64,000 bases of DNA from Seohaeicola saemankumensis (GTDB lineage Bacteria; Pseudomonadota; Alphaproteobacteria; Rhodobacterales; Rhodobacteraceae). Made by a program: the position numbers and the translations under genes. The stretch lies in NCBI RefSeq assembly GCF_021021435.1, contig NZ_JAINWI010000004.1, forward strand, positions 62,001 through 126,000. Direction: 5' to 3'. The notes below the pieces were generated by a model. The model ran no database searches. It saw only the letters and a list, made by a program, of their open reading frames with translations, and was not told the origin of the DNA. Below are positions 24,447 through 33,081 of this stretch, in pieces (position 1 is the first letter of the stretch; each line of letters opens with the position of its first letter).

Positions 24447-25925
24447 ATGCTGGACAGCAAGACAGACCTGAAATCCCTGCTCAATGACCCGTCCCTGCTG
24501 GCCGAGAAAGCCTATCTCGACGGCAAATGGGTCGATAGCGAGACAGGGGCGACTTTTGAAGTCACAAACCCTGCTCGCGGTGACGTCATCGCCCACGTCG
24601 CCGATCTGAGCCGCGCGCAGGTGGCGCAGGCCATCACCTCTGCCCAGAAAGCGCAGATTGAATGGGCCAAGCATACCGGCAAGGAGCGGGCGATCATCCT
24701 GCGCCGCTGGTTTGATCTGATGGTCGAGAATACCGATGATCTGGCCATGATCCTGACGGCCGAACAGGGCAAGCCGCTGGCTGAGGCCAAGGGCGAGATC
24801 GCTTATGGTGCCGCGTTTATCGAATTCTTTGCCGAAGAGGCCAAGCGTATTTATGGCGAGACCATTCCCGGCCACCAGCGCGACAAGCGCATCACCGTGA
24901 TCAAGCAACCGATCGGTGTGGCTGCGTCGATCACCCCGTGGAACTTTCCGACAGCGATGATCACCCGCAAGGTGGCACCCGCATTGGCCGCAGGCTGTGG
25001 GTTCGTCGCGCGCCCGTCTGAATTGACGCCGCTATCGGCGCTGGCGATGGGTGTGCTGGCGGAACGCGCAGGCATTCCCGCCGGCGTTCTGAATATCGTG
25101 ACAACGACGGATGCGTCCGAGACCGGCAAGGAATTCTGCGAAAACCCCACGGTGCGTAAGCTCAGCTTTACCGGATCGACCAACGTGGGACGCATCCTGT
25201 TGCGTCAGGCTGCGGATCAGGTGATGAAATGTTCGATGGAACTGGGCGGCAACGCGCCGTTTATTGTGTTCGACGATGCTGATCTGGATGCCGCCGTGGA
25301 AGGTGCCATCATGTGCAAGTTCCGCAATAACGGGCAAACCTGCGTTTGCGCCAACCGAATCTACGTACAGGCCGGTATCTATGACGCCTTTGCCGCCAAG
25401 CTGAAAGAGGCCGTGGGCAAGCTCAAGGTCGGTGACGGGCTTGAGGCGGGCACAACTCTCGGGCCGTTGATCAATGCAGCCGCCATCAAGAAAGTGCAAA
25501 GCCATGTCGCAGATGCTACTGCCAAGGGCGGTACGGTCATCATGGGTGGCGATCCAATGCAGGGGCCGGGCAACTTCCTGCCTCCTACAATTGTTACCGG
25601 CGCGACTCGCGATATGATCGTCGCAACCGAAGAGACCTTTGGCCCCTTCGCGCCGCTTTTCAAATTCACCGATGTGGACGAGGTGATTGATCTGGCCAAT
25701 GACACGATCTTCGGCCTTGCCGCCTATTTCTATGCCCGCGACCTGAGTCGCGTCTACAAAGTGGCGGAAGCCTTGGAATACGGCATTGTCGGCGTGAATA
25801 CAGGCATCATCTCGACCGAGGTCGCGCCCTTTGGCGGTGTCAAGCAATCAGGCCTTGGCCGCGAGGGTAGCCGCCACGGGATCGAGGATTATCTCGAGAT
25901 GAAATACATCTGCATGTCCGTGTAA
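24447..25925 (+). CDS. gabD: NAD(P)-dependent succinate-semialdehyde dehydrogenase
   Basis: A 492-residue aldehyde dehydrogenase that oxidises succinate semialdehyde to succinate, the last step of GABA use. The general base is Glu265 in MELGGNAPF and the nucleophile is Cys299 in GQTCVCANR, followed by EETFGPFAPLF. The N-terminal LLAEKAYLDGKWVDSETGATFEV and the paired CVC motif are typical of GabD. GGAGGA lies 5 nt before the ATG at 24447. An earlier in-frame ATG at 24408 has no ribosome site. No GABA transaminase gene is adjacent. Confidence 0.9.
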   Translation: MLDSKTDLKSLLNDPSLLAEKAYLDGKWVDSETGATFEVTNPARGDVIAHVADLSRAQVAQAITSAQKAQIEWAKHTGKERAIILRRWFDLMVENTDDLAMILTAEQGKPLAEAKGEIAYGAAFIEFFAEEAKRIYGETIPGHQRDKRITVIKQPIGVAASITPWNFPTAMITRKVAPALAAGCGFVARPSELTPLSALAMGVLAERAGIPAGVLNIVTTTDASETGKEFCENPTVRKLSFTGSTNVGRILLRQAADQVMKCSMELGGNAPFIVFDDADLDAAVEGAIMCKFRNNGQTCVCANRIYVQAGIYDAFAAKLKEAVGKLKVGDGLEAGTTLGPLINAAAIKKVQSHVADATAKGGTVIMGGDPMQGPGNFLPPTIVTGATRDMIVATEETFGPFAPLFKFTDVDEVIDLANDTIFGLAAYFYARDLSRVYKVAEALEYGIVGVNTGIISTEVAPFGGVKQSGLGREGSRHGIEDYLEMKYICMSV

Positions 25926-25991
25926 CCGACGGGGAAACCCACCCAACAACAAGCAGCGGCGCGTTGATCGTGCCGCCGCCAAAAGGCGCCA

Positions 25992-26432
25992 ATGACACCG
26001 CTCGCTGCCTATGTCGCGCTGTTCGTCAGCGCCTTTACTTCGGCCACGCTACTGCCCGGATCGTCCGAGGTGGTTTTAGTCGGCTTTCTGGTGACAGGTA
26101 TTGGCGATCCCGTCACCTTGGTGCTGGTGGCGATTGCAGGCAACCTGATCGGGTCCATCGTCACATGGGGCATGGGCCGCTATGCGGCAGAGTTTCGGGA
26201 TAAACGCTGGTTTCCGGTTTCGCCTGACCAGTATGGCAAAGCCGAATCTTGGTATGCACGCTATGGCAAATGGACCCTGCTTTTTGCCTGGGTGCCGGTG
26301 ATCGGCGATCCGTTGACCGTTGTTGCCGGTGCCATGCGTGCACGGCTGGCACTTGTGATCGTTCTGGTCGGTCTTGGTAAAGCAGGACGATACATTGCGG
26401 TGGCGGGTGGCTACAGTTTTTGGGCCAGTTGA
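25992..26432 (+). CDS. YqaA family membrane protein
   Basis: A 146-residue protein of the DedA/SNARE-associated superfamily, YqaA type. It has hydrophobic segments at about residues 3-25, 36-58, 95-112 and 118-140. Conserved features are SATLLPGSSEVVLVG and the internal GNLIGSIVTWGMGRY with the downstream FAWVPVIGDPLTVVAGAMR. DedA-like proteins are implicated in lipid flipping and membrane homeostasis; YqaA itself is uncharacterised. It follows gabD after 66 nt and is convergent with hsp20. Confidence 0.85.
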   Translation: MTPLAAYVALFVSAFTSATLLPGSSEVVLVGFLVTGIGDPVTLVLVAIAGNLIGSIVTWGMGRYAAEFRDKRWFPVSPDQYGKAESWYARYGKWTLLFAWVPVIGDPLTVVAGAMRARLALVIVLVGLGKAGRYIAVAGGYSFWAS

Positions 26433-26433
26433 T

Positions 26434-26465
26434 AAAAAGGGTCCGCGGAACATCTCCGCAGACCC
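26434..26465 (-). terminator. Terminator of hsp20
   Basis: GGGTCCGCGGA (26439-26449) pairs with TCCGCAGACCC (26455-26465), 10 of 11 bp, with loop ACATC. On the minus strand the stem is followed by a T5 run (26434-26438), so it ends the hsp20 message 23 nt after the stop codon. It also lies in the convergent gap with the YqaA gene. Confidence 0.8.
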
Positions 26466-26488
26466 GCTTCTGGATAGGTGTGAAGGCC

Positions 26489-26968
26489 TCAGTTAACGGC
26501 TTTCGCCTCGAGCACATCCTTGTCGGTCGCGTTCTGAGCCGATGCGTTTGCGATCTGGATGCGACGGGGCTTCAACACCTCGGGGATCTCGCGCTTCAGA
26601 TCAATGTGCAGCATCCCGTCGGCATGGCTGGCGCCTGTGACACGCACATGATCGGCCAGCGTGAAACGCCGCTCGAATGCACGGGTAGCTATTCCGCGGT
26701 GCAGGTAGGTGCGGCCTTTCTCGACCTCTTCGCCTTTGCGTGCCGCGACGACAAGCGCGTTCTCCCGCACCTCGACCGTCAGGTCATCTGCGGCAAAACC
26801 GGCCACGGCCAGCGAGATGCGATAGGCATTCTCGTCCGTCTTTTCGATATTGTAGGGCGGATATGTCGGCTGCGGCAGATCGCTGGTAAAGACATGGTCC
26901 ATCAGGTCCGCGATCTGGTCAAATCCGACGGTTGCACGGTAAAGCGGTGCAAGATCATAGTTTCGCAT
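26489..26968 (-). CDS. Small heat-shock protein, Hsp20/IbpA family
   Basis: A 159-residue ATP-independent holdase that keeps unfolding proteins soluble. The alpha-crystallin domain covers about residues 38-135: YPPYNIEKTDENAYRISLAV, FAADDLTVEV, the RGIATRAFERRFTLADHV block and the terminal GMLHIDLKREIPE. The N-terminus MRNYDLAPLYRATVGFDQI is typical of class A IbpA-type proteins. It is monocistronic, with a terminator behind it and a long structured leader in front. The leader looks like a ROSE RNA thermometer, so translation should rise with heat. Confidence 0.94.
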   Translation of the reverse strand: MRNYDLAPLYRATVGFDQIADLMDHVFTSDLPQPTYPPYNIEKTDENAYRISLAVAGFAADDLTVEVRENALVVAARKGEEVEKGRTYLHRGIATRAFERRFTLADHVRVTGASHADGMLHIDLKREIPEVLKPRRIQIANASAQNATDKDVLEAKAVN

Positions 26969-26969
26969 G

Positions 26970-27036
26970 GGTTATCCTCCATCTGAGCGATACCAAGTCA
27001 AAGCCTTCCCAAAGGGACAGGCAAACGTCCCAAGGC
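26970..27036 (-). promoter_or_regulatory. ROSE-like RNA thermometer in the hsp20 leader
   Basis: In the mRNA, the hairpin next to the start codon (26994-26970) pairs GGUAUC-G-CUC with GAG-GAUA-A-CC. It hides the whole Shine-Dalgarno GGAGGA, leaving one unpaired G opposite it within UCGCU. The ROSE family is defined by a UYGCU element with exactly this bulged G. A second stem-loop upstream (27036-27003) combines GCCUU/AAGGC and GGGAC/GUCCC pairing. The helix should melt at heat-shock temperature. Seen by hand pairing; no folding energy was computed. Confidence 0.7.
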
Positions 27037-27109
27037 CCTTGAGTGGCGCCTCGGTATTCCAGATGTGGGAAAGAAATTCGCTGCTTTCAAGGGCAGGGTT
27101 GGGCACGCA

Positions 27110-27943
27110 TTATGGCCGGACGAATTTGGCCCCAGTATCGCGTTGAACACCGCCCGGAGTCACGCGGTTCGCGTCGGGCGAGGCATGCAAAAAAACGCCC
27201 CCGCCTTCGGCAAGCTGCGCTTTCAAGCGGTCCAGTGGTTCTTGCAACTGGGTGCCGAGAGCGACCTTGGCGCCACGCACTTCGGCTTTGGCCGAAACGA
27301 CCGATACAATCCGCACGCCATCGGGCCCGAACGAAAAAATCGGTGCTCCGGATGATCCGAAATCGACGGAACAGGACATGATCAACACGCCTTCTTGCTG
27401 CCCCATGACAGCGCACATTTCCTGAAGTGAGGGCGCATCGGCCCGATCAAAGGCATAGGACACAACGCCAACGCGATCCCCCGTGCGTGGACGGGCATCT
27501 GTCAAAAAGGGCACGACAGTGGTTGTCCGGATCGGTTGCTGTAGTTCAAGTAGCGCGACATCGTTCCGCACCCGCTGCGACACAACATCGCCGTCAAAGG
27601 TGTAATCCGCATCGATAACCGCACGGCGCACCCAGCGATAGGCCTCGGCGCGGCCGTTTCGCCAGCCAGCGCGAAATTCGATCTTGCTGTGGTCGATCCG
27701 TTCACCAGTGCTGCGGTCGAAAAGACAATGGGCCGCTGTCAGAACCAGATCGGGCGCAATCAGCGCGCCGGTGCAAAAGCCCCGCCCGTCGATATCCAGA
27801 CGGCCAACGGCCTCCCAACCACGGGTCTGATCGCCTGTATCCAGACGCGTCAGTCTGGTCTCCTGCGCTGTCGCCTTGGTCACGCCAACCGATAGAAGGG
27901 CGCAAAACAATCCGATGGCAAAGCTCAATCCGCGCGGCATCAT
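27110..27943 (-). CDS. Secreted trypsin-like serine protease
   Basis: A 277-residue chymotrypsin-fold (S1) peptidase. A Sec signal peptide covers about residues 1-26 (LSFAIGLFCALLSVGVTKATAQ). The catalytic histidine is in LVLTAAHCLFD, the aspartate in RNDVALLEL, and the serine in VDFGSSGAPIFSF. The latter replaces the usual GDSGGP, a variant also found in V8/Glu-type and other bacterial S1 proteases. GAGGAATT precedes the double ATG at 27943/27940. It should be exported to the periplasm or medium; the cleavage preference is unknown. Confidence 0.88.
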   Translation of the reverse strand: MMPRGLSFAIGLFCALLSVGVTKATAQETRLTRLDTGDQTRGWEAVGRLDIDGRGFCTGALIAPDLVLTAAHCLFDRSTGERIDHSKIEFRAGWRNGRAEAYRWVRRAVIDADYTFDGDVVSQRVRNDVALLELQQPIRTTTVVPFLTDARPRTGDRVGVVSYAFDRADAPSLQEMCAVMGQQEGVLIMSCSVDFGSSGAPIFSFGPDGVRIVSVVSAKAEVRGAKVALGTQLQEPLDRLKAQLAEGGGVFLHASPDANRVTPGGVQRDTGAKFVRP

Positions 27944-28003
27944 AATTCCTCGAAAGTCCTGATACCCAGATAGGATCGAATTCCGGCCAAATTGCGACTG
28001 TTT

Positions 28004-29326
28004 TCAGCGAAGAATAGGGATCTTCGGCTGGTTTTTTCCTTGGGCTGTAAAAGCAGGGGGCAGTGGACCACCTGTTGCCCAGTCCAGAAGCTCGACCGTG
28101 TGCACAATCGGTACTTGCGTGGCTGATCCGATCTGCATCATGCAACCGATGTTTCCAGCAGCGATCACATCAGGGTTGCGTGCCTCAAGGGTCTGGACCT
28201 TGCGATCCTTCAACTGTTTGGAAATTGCTGGCTGCATCAGGTTATACGTACCGGCAGAACCACAGCAAAGATGGCTGTCAGCGGGTTCGACCACCGTAAA
28301 CCCCGCCTGCTTAAGCAAGTCTTTGGGGAATGTCTTGATCTGCTGGCCGTGTTGCAGCGAACAAGCCGCGTGATAGGCCACGGTCATCCCCTTGTTGTCG
28401 CCCCTGGGCAGATCAAGGCTGATCAATACCTCGGACACGTCCTTTGCGATCGCCGAAACCCTTTCCGCATCAACCGCCAGATCGGTGTTGCGGAACATAT
28501 GGCCATAATCCTTGACGGTCGTGCCGCAACCGCTCGTGTTGATTACGATGGCATCCAAACCGCCCTTGTCCATCTCGGCGGCCCAAGCGCGGATGTTGCG
28601 TGCGGCTGTCGCATGGCTTTCCTTTTCCTTGCCCATATGATGGGTCAAAGCCCCGCAGCATCCCTGCCCTTCGGCAATTACCACTTCGCAGCCATGCCTT
28701 TGCAAGACACGGATGGTGGCATCGTTGATATCTGTGTTCAACGCGCGTTGGGCGCAACCTGTCATCAACGCCACGCGCTTGCGTTTGGGCGCTTGTGCGG
28801 CAAATGTCTGCGGATCATCATTGCGGCTGACCGGAGGGATGCCCTTCGGTGCCATCTCGAGCATGGCGCGCAACCGCGCGTCCGGCATAAGCCGTGCCAA
28901 CGGCCGCCCGATCTTGGCCCCCAACAACGCCACACGGAAACGCATCGGATATGGCAGAATACGTGCAAGAACCCAGCGCAACAGCCTGTCACCAAGCGGG
29001 CGCTTGTAGTGCTCCTCGATATAGGCGCGGGCATGGTCGACAAGGTGCATATAATGCACACCCGAGGGGCAAGTCGTCATGCAGGCCAGACAGGACAGGC
29101 AACGGTCGATATGCTTGACCGTCTTTTCATCCGGCACGCGGCTGTTTTCCAGCATGTCCTTGATCAGGTAGATGCGGCCACGCGGGCTATCCAATTCGTC
29201 GCCGAGGATCTGGTAGGTCGGACAAGTGGCGGTGCAGAAACCGCAATGCACACAGGACCGTAGAATCTGGTTCGAACGCGCAATAGCTGGGTCCGTAAGC
29301 TGTTCGGGTGTAAAGGTCGTTTGCAT
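28004..29326 (-). CDS. glcF: Glycolate oxidase, iron-sulfur subunit
   Basis: A 440-residue subunit that receives electrons from the flavin subunits of glycolate oxidase. Two [4Fe-4S] ferredoxin motifs, CVHCGFCTATCP and CLSCLACMTTCP, lie in the first 110 residues. Two CCG-domain repeats follow: EGQGCCGALTHHMG and DSHLCCGSAGTYN, which belong to the DUF224 heterodisulfide-reductase-like fold. It is the last gene of the glcD-glcE-orf-glcF operon, starting 1 nt after the small membrane gene. Confidence 0.94.
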   Translation of the reverse strand: MQTTFTPEQLTDPAIARSNQILRSCVHCGFCTATCPTYQILGDELDSPRGRIYLIKDMLENSRVPDEKTVKHIDRCLSCLACMTTCPSGVHYMHLVDHARAYIEEHYKRPLGDRLLRWVLARILPYPMRFRVALLGAKIGRPLARLMPDARLRAMLEMAPKGIPPVSRNDDPQTFAAQAPKRKRVALMTGCAQRALNTDINDATIRVLQRHGCEVVIAEGQGCCGALTHHMGKEKESHATAARNIRAWAAEMDKGGLDAIVINTSGCGTTVKDYGHMFRNTDLAVDAERVSAIAKDVSEVLISLDLPRGDNKGMTVAYHAACSLQHGQQIKTFPKDLLKQAGFTVVEPADSHLCCGSAGTYNLMQPAISKQLKDRKVQTLEARNPDVIAAGNIGCMMQIGSATQVPIVHTVELLDWATGGPLPPAFTAQGKNQPKIPILR

Positions 29327-29327
29327 G

Positions 29328-29645
29328 TCAATTCCCCGTCAGTGCGCGCAAGAAGGCCGAAATCGCAAAAAGAACCGCAACTGCCGCCAAAGCATAGCCC
29401 CAGACCGGCAACTTCGCGCCAAGGATACGATGGGTGAGATGGGCAAGCGCCGCCAGAGCGACACCCGGGGCAGCCATAAGCGCATAGGTGCTCGTCAGGC
29501 CCTGATCCTGTTCTCCGCCCGAGGCGACCCAGAGGATCGACAGCAAGGCAGTGGCAATACCGATGCCAGCCGCAGCCTGCCGCCCCGGTTGTAGCATGCA
29601 AAGTGAAATGGCGACCACGACAGGCACGATGATGATCAAAATCAT
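29328..29645 (-). CDS. Small membrane protein inside the glc operon
   Basis: A 105-residue hydrophobic protein with about four helices (roughly residues 2-17, 24-42, 53-70 and 78-100). I recognise no family. It overlaps the glcE stop by ATGA and ends 1 nt before glcF, so it is translated with the glycolate oxidase subunits. A role as membrane dock for the GlcDEF complex, or simply a passenger, are both possible. Confidence 0.75.
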   Translation of the reverse strand: MILIIIVPVVVAISLCMLQPGRQAAAGIGIATALLSILWVASGGEQDQGLTSTYALMAAPGVALAALAHLTHRILGAKLPVWGYALAAVAVLFAISAFLRALTGN

Positions 29646-30754
29646 GATACGATAGCCCGTATCATATCCGTGTCTGTCGCAAAAATTCCGCGCGGGTCAA
29701 ACTTGGCGCGGATACCGGCACTCAGGGCGGCAATAGTAGGCGATTCCGGTTGCTCCACAGGAAGGCGTGCCAATGTCTGCTCATCGGCCCGCAGCAATGT
29801 CGCATGACCCTGAAAGCCCGCGATCCGTGTGCGCAGGTCTGTTCCGGGGGCCATACGCAGCCAGACCAGACCACCGCCCCAATCATAAAGCGCCGCTTCG
29901 GCCCCCGAGCGGGCCACGATCCCCGGTGCATCGCTGGGCTTGACCGACAGCCGCCAGATATCGCCCGCAACACCGTGAAAGGGAGATACGTCGCGGATTT
30001 TTGGCCACACCTCAACGCTTTGCTCAATGTCTCCGCCCAGCATTCCGCGCAATTTCTCTGCGCGATAGGCGACTGATCCGGCAAATCCCTCGATCCTCAG
30101 GAATGTTCCTTGTCCAGGCCAATGCGCGGCACCGCTTACCTCGTAGGGAGAGCCGAGCGCTTGCGCCATGGCGCGCACTGCCGCGGCATCGTCCAGACCC
30201 ACGATGACCAGCGTGCAAACCACTTCCGTGCGCGGAAGCACCTTGAGGGCAACCTCACTCAGCACGCCGAGCCGCCCCTTTGAGCCGGCCATCAGTTTGA
30301 CCAAATCATAGCCGGTGACATTCTTCATCACCCGCCCACCATTCTTGAGGATGCGGCCCGACCCGTCCACAAAGCGCACACCCAACAGGAAATCACGCGC
30401 AGCGCCAACCTGGATCCGGCGCGGCCCGCTGACATTGGCCGCGAAAACCCCGCCGATGGTTGGTGTGCCGCTTGTTCCCAGTAATCCGCGATGATCGACT
30501 GGCTCGAATGGCAGGCATTGACCCTCGGCCTCAAGCGCCGCTTCGATATCCGACAGCGCGGTGCCAGCTTGTGCCACCAAGGTCAGCGATCCCGGCTCGT
30601 AAAGCGAAATCCCTGACAGGCCCCGCGACGTCAGAATATCCGCGCGCGGCGCCATCGCAGAACGTGTCCCGCCGCCGATCACCTGCATGGGCTGCTTGGC
30701 ACCTGCAATCAGTTCTGCCAACTCGGCCTCGGTCCGGGGTGTGATCATTTTCAT
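29642..30754 (-). CDS. glcE: Glycolate oxidase, FAD-binding subunit
   Basis: A 370-residue FAD-linked subunit of glycolate oxidase. The FAD_binding_4 domain shows PMQVIGGGTRSAM, the DHRGLLGTSGTPTIGGVFAANVSG stretch (residues about 88-111) and GGRVMKNVTGYDLVKLMAGSKG. It acts with GlcD and GlcF to oxidise glycolate to glyoxylate and pass electrons to the membrane. The start is either the ATG at 30754 or the one at 30748; an upstream ORF extension (RPDRRTGGPAPG...) has no family resemblance. The gap from glcD is 49 nt. Confidence 0.93.
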   Translation of the reverse strand: MKMITPRTEAELAELIAGAKQPMQVIGGGTRSAMAPRADILTSRGLSGISLYEPGSLTLVAQAGTALSDIEAALEAEGQCLPFEPVDHRGLLGTSGTPTIGGVFAANVSGPRRIQVGAARDFLLGVRFVDGSGRILKNGGRVMKNVTGYDLVKLMAGSKGRLGVLSEVALKVLPRTEVVCTLVIVGLDDAAAVRAMAQALGSPYEVSGAAHWPGQGTFLRIEGFAGSVAYRAEKLRGMLGGDIEQSVEVWPKIRDVSPFHGVAGDIWRLSVKPSDAPGIVARSGAEAALYDWGGGLVWLRMAPGTDLRTRIAGFQGHATLLRADEQTLARLPVEQPESPTIAALSAGIRAKFDPRGIFATDTDMIRAIVS

Positions 30755-30803
30755 CTCGCCATAATACTCCGGGCGACCGGGGGCTGGCCCCCCGGTTCTT
30801 CTG

Positions 30804-32237
30804 TCAGGCCGCACGCCGCGCGTCGGATGCGGCCAGCGGGAAAACCTTGGCCGGATTCAGCAGCCATTGCGGATCGAATACATCCTTGACCGCCATCTGG
30901 ATGTCCAGATCGTCGGGCGCAAATTGATCCACCATCAGATCGCGTTTCTCGATCCCCACGCCATGTTCGCCGGTCAGACAACCGCCGACTTCCACACACA
31001 GCTTGAGGATATCGGCGCCCAGCGCCTCGCATAGTTCCAAATCACCAGGCTTGTTGGCATCGAACAGGATCAGCGGGTGCATATTGCCATCACCGGCATG
31101 GAACACATTGCCCACGTCCAGCCCGTATTCCTTGCTCATCTCGCCAATCCGGCGCAGCACATAGGGCAGTTGGCTAACGGGGATCGTGCCATCCAGGCAC
31201 ATATAGTCGTTGATCTGTCCCATCGCCCCGAAGGCCGATTTGCGCCCCAGCCAGATACGCGCGCTTTCATCGGCGGATTTACTTTCGCGCAGCTCGACAG
31301 GATGGTGCCGCCGTGCAATGGCGATGATCTTGTCAAGCTGCTCGTCAATCTCGGCATCCGAGCCTTCCACCTCGACGATCAGCAGCGCCTCGCAATCGGG
31401 ATAGCCCGCTTTGGCGAACGCCTCGGTTGCGCGGATGCAAGGGCGGTCCATAAACTCGATTGCCACCGGCAGAACACCGGCCTTGATGATGTCCGAGACA
31501 CATTCGCCCGCCACCTCGTTGCTGTCGAAACCCATCAAGACGGGGCGCGCGCCCTCGGGCTTTCGCAGGATACGCAAGGTTGCTTCGGTCACGACGCCCA
31601 ACTGACCCTCGGACCCGCAGATGACACCCAACAGGTCCAGCCCGCCGGCATCCAGATGCGCGCCGCCAATCTCGACCACGGTGCCATCCATCAGCACCAT
31701 CGTGACACCCATCAGGTTGTTGGTCGTTACACCGTATTTCAAGCAATGCGCCCCGCCCGAATTCATCGCGATATTGCCCGCAATCGCGCAGGCCAACTGG
31801 CTGGACGGATCGGGCGCATAGAAGAAATCGCTTTCCTGTACCGCGCCCGTCACGCTCAGGTTTGTGCGGCCTGACTGAACGCGAATAAACCGGTTCTCGT
31901 AGTCGGTTTCGAGAACAGCATTCATACGGGCCACGCCAAGGATCAGACAATCGGCTGTCGGCAATGCGCCCCCCGCCAGCGACGTGCCCGACCCGCGGGG
32001 CACGACCGGCACACCCATCTCGTGGCAGATCCGCAGGATATCCGAGACTTCCTGCGTGGTGGATGGCAGAACCGCCACCATCGGCGGACAACGATAGGCC
32101 GTCAGGGCATCGCATTCATAGGCGCGGGTTTCGGCCTCAAGATGGATAACCGCATCCCGAGGCAGCACGCGCAACAAACGCTCGACCAGTTGGGGTTTCT
32201 TGGCCAGAATAACGGGATTCGGGGTCGGCATGTCCAT
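30804..32237 (-). CDS. glcD: Glycolate oxidase, catalytic FAD subunit
   Basis: A 477-residue flavoprotein that oxidises glycolate (and often D-lactate) to the 2-oxo acid. The PCMH FAD domain shows VPRGSGTSLAGGALP and GNIAMNSGGAHCLKYGVT. The C-terminal cap domain contains VFHAGDGNMHPLILFD, with the histidines characteristic of GlcD/DLD, and GGCLTGEHGVGIEKRDLM. GGAGGAG lies 9 nt before the ATG at 32237, which was preferred to the upstream in-frame start for that reason. First gene of the operon, with a promoter and palindrome just upstream. Confidence 0.95.
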   Translation of the reverse strand: MDMPTPNPVILAKKPQLVERLLRVLPRDAVIHLEAETRAYECDALTAYRCPPMVAVLPSTTQEVSDILRICHEMGVPVVPRGSGTSLAGGALPTADCLILGVARMNAVLETDYENRFIRVQSGRTNLSVTGAVQESDFFYAPDPSSQLACAIAGNIAMNSGGAHCLKYGVTTNNLMGVTMVLMDGTVVEIGGAHLDAGGLDLLGVICGSEGQLGVVTEATLRILRKPEGARPVLMGFDSNEVAGECVSDIIKAGVLPVAIEFMDRPCIRATEAFAKAGYPDCEALLIVEVEGSDAEIDEQLDKIIAIARRHHPVELRESKSADESARIWLGRKSAFGAMGQINDYMCLDGTIPVSQLPYVLRRIGEMSKEYGLDVGNVFHAGDGNMHPLILFDANKPGDLELCEALGADILKLCVEVGGCLTGEHGVGIEKRDLMVDQFAPDDLDIQMAVKDVFDPQWLLNPAKVFPLAASDARRAA

Positions 32238-32257
32238 AGATGATGCTCCTCCTGCGT

Positions 32258-32296
32258 ATTGGTAAAAAAATATAACCAATTTATCCTATCTGGCAA
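32258..32296 (-). promoter_or_regulatory. Promoter and palindromic operator of glcD
   Basis: On the minus strand, TTGCCA (32296-32291) and TATATT (32274-32269) are 16 nt apart, a reasonable sigma-70-type promoter about 30 nt before the glcD ATG. The -10 lies inside an inverted repeat, ATTGGT at 32258-32263 and ACCAAT at 32275-32280. A TGGT...ACCA half-site pattern is typical of FadR/GlcC-type GntR repressors, although the 11-nt spacing is longer than usual. No regulator gene is adjacent. Confidence 0.55.
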
Positions 32297-32325
32297 GTGC
32301 CGATGTGACCAGTTAGGATTCGCCT

Positions 32326-33045
32326 ATGACATGGATGGACCGCCTTGGATTGTTCGGACCGCTGGATATTGCGGGACTTGCCCTTTTGTTCGGGGGCTGG
32401 TTCCTGATCGGGTGGCGGATCGAGGCCTTGGGGGGCCGACGTCCGTCCGTATCGATCCTGATGGCCGAATACCGGCGCGAATGGATGCGGATGATGGTCA
32501 GCCGCCAGACACGGATGTTTGACGCGCAAGTGCTGAGCACGCTGCGTCAGGGGGCCTCCTTCTTTGCCTCTGCAACAATGATCGCCATCGGCGGCGGTCT
32601 GGCACTGGTCGGCAATGCCGAAAGACTGCAAGGAGTGGCCAGCGATCTGACAATGACCAGCGACCCGATTTTCGTCTGGGAGGTCAAGCTGCTGGTGACC
32701 CTGTTCCTGCTGTCCAATGCCTTCCTCAAATTCGTCTGGTCGCACCGGTTGTTCGGGTATTGCGCGATCCTGATTGCGGCTGTGCCCAACGAAGCCGACG
32801 ATCCCAGCGCCTTTCCTAGGGCCTCCAAAGCTGCCGAGGTCAACATCACCGCGGCGCGCAGTTTCAATCGCGGTCTGCGCTCGGTCTATTTTGCATTGGC
32901 AAGTGCGGCATGGCTCGTCGGCGCATGGCCTCTCGTCCTGACAACGCTGGTCACGTTGGCTGTGCTGTGGCGGCGCGAGTTCGCATCCCAATCCCGTGCG
33001 ATTCTGACACAACAAACCGACGGTTTGGGCTACACGCAGACGTGA
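32326..33045 (+). CDS. DUF599 family membrane protein
   Basis: A 239-residue protein of DUF599, a family of unknown function common in proteobacteria. It has about four transmembrane helices (near residues 13-32, 74-95, 117-143 and 190-220). The family blocks are RREWMRMMVSRQTRMFDAQ and SATMIAIGGGLALVGNAER. It is divergent from glcD with 88 nt between the starts, so the two share a promoter region. Confidence 0.82.
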   Translation: MTWMDRLGLFGPLDIAGLALLFGGWFLIGWRIEALGGRRPSVSILMAEYRREWMRMMVSRQTRMFDAQVLSTLRQGASFFASATMIAIGGGLALVGNAERLQGVASDLTMTSDPIFVWEVKLLVTLFLLSNAFLKFVWSHRLFGYCAILIAAVPNEADDPSAFPRASKAAEVNITAARSFNRGLRSVYFALASAAWLVGAWPLVLTTLVTLAVLWRREFASQSRAILTQQTDGLGYTQT

Positions 33046-33081
33046 CGCCTCTTTCATGCTTCGGACTGCTAGATACACACC

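Noticed and set aside
24447-25925. Taurine-pathway role for the aldehyde dehydrogenase (sulfoacetaldehyde dehydrogenase)
   Set aside because: The sequence is typical of GabD, lies away from the tau genes, and sulfoacetaldehyde here has a dedicated Xsc route.
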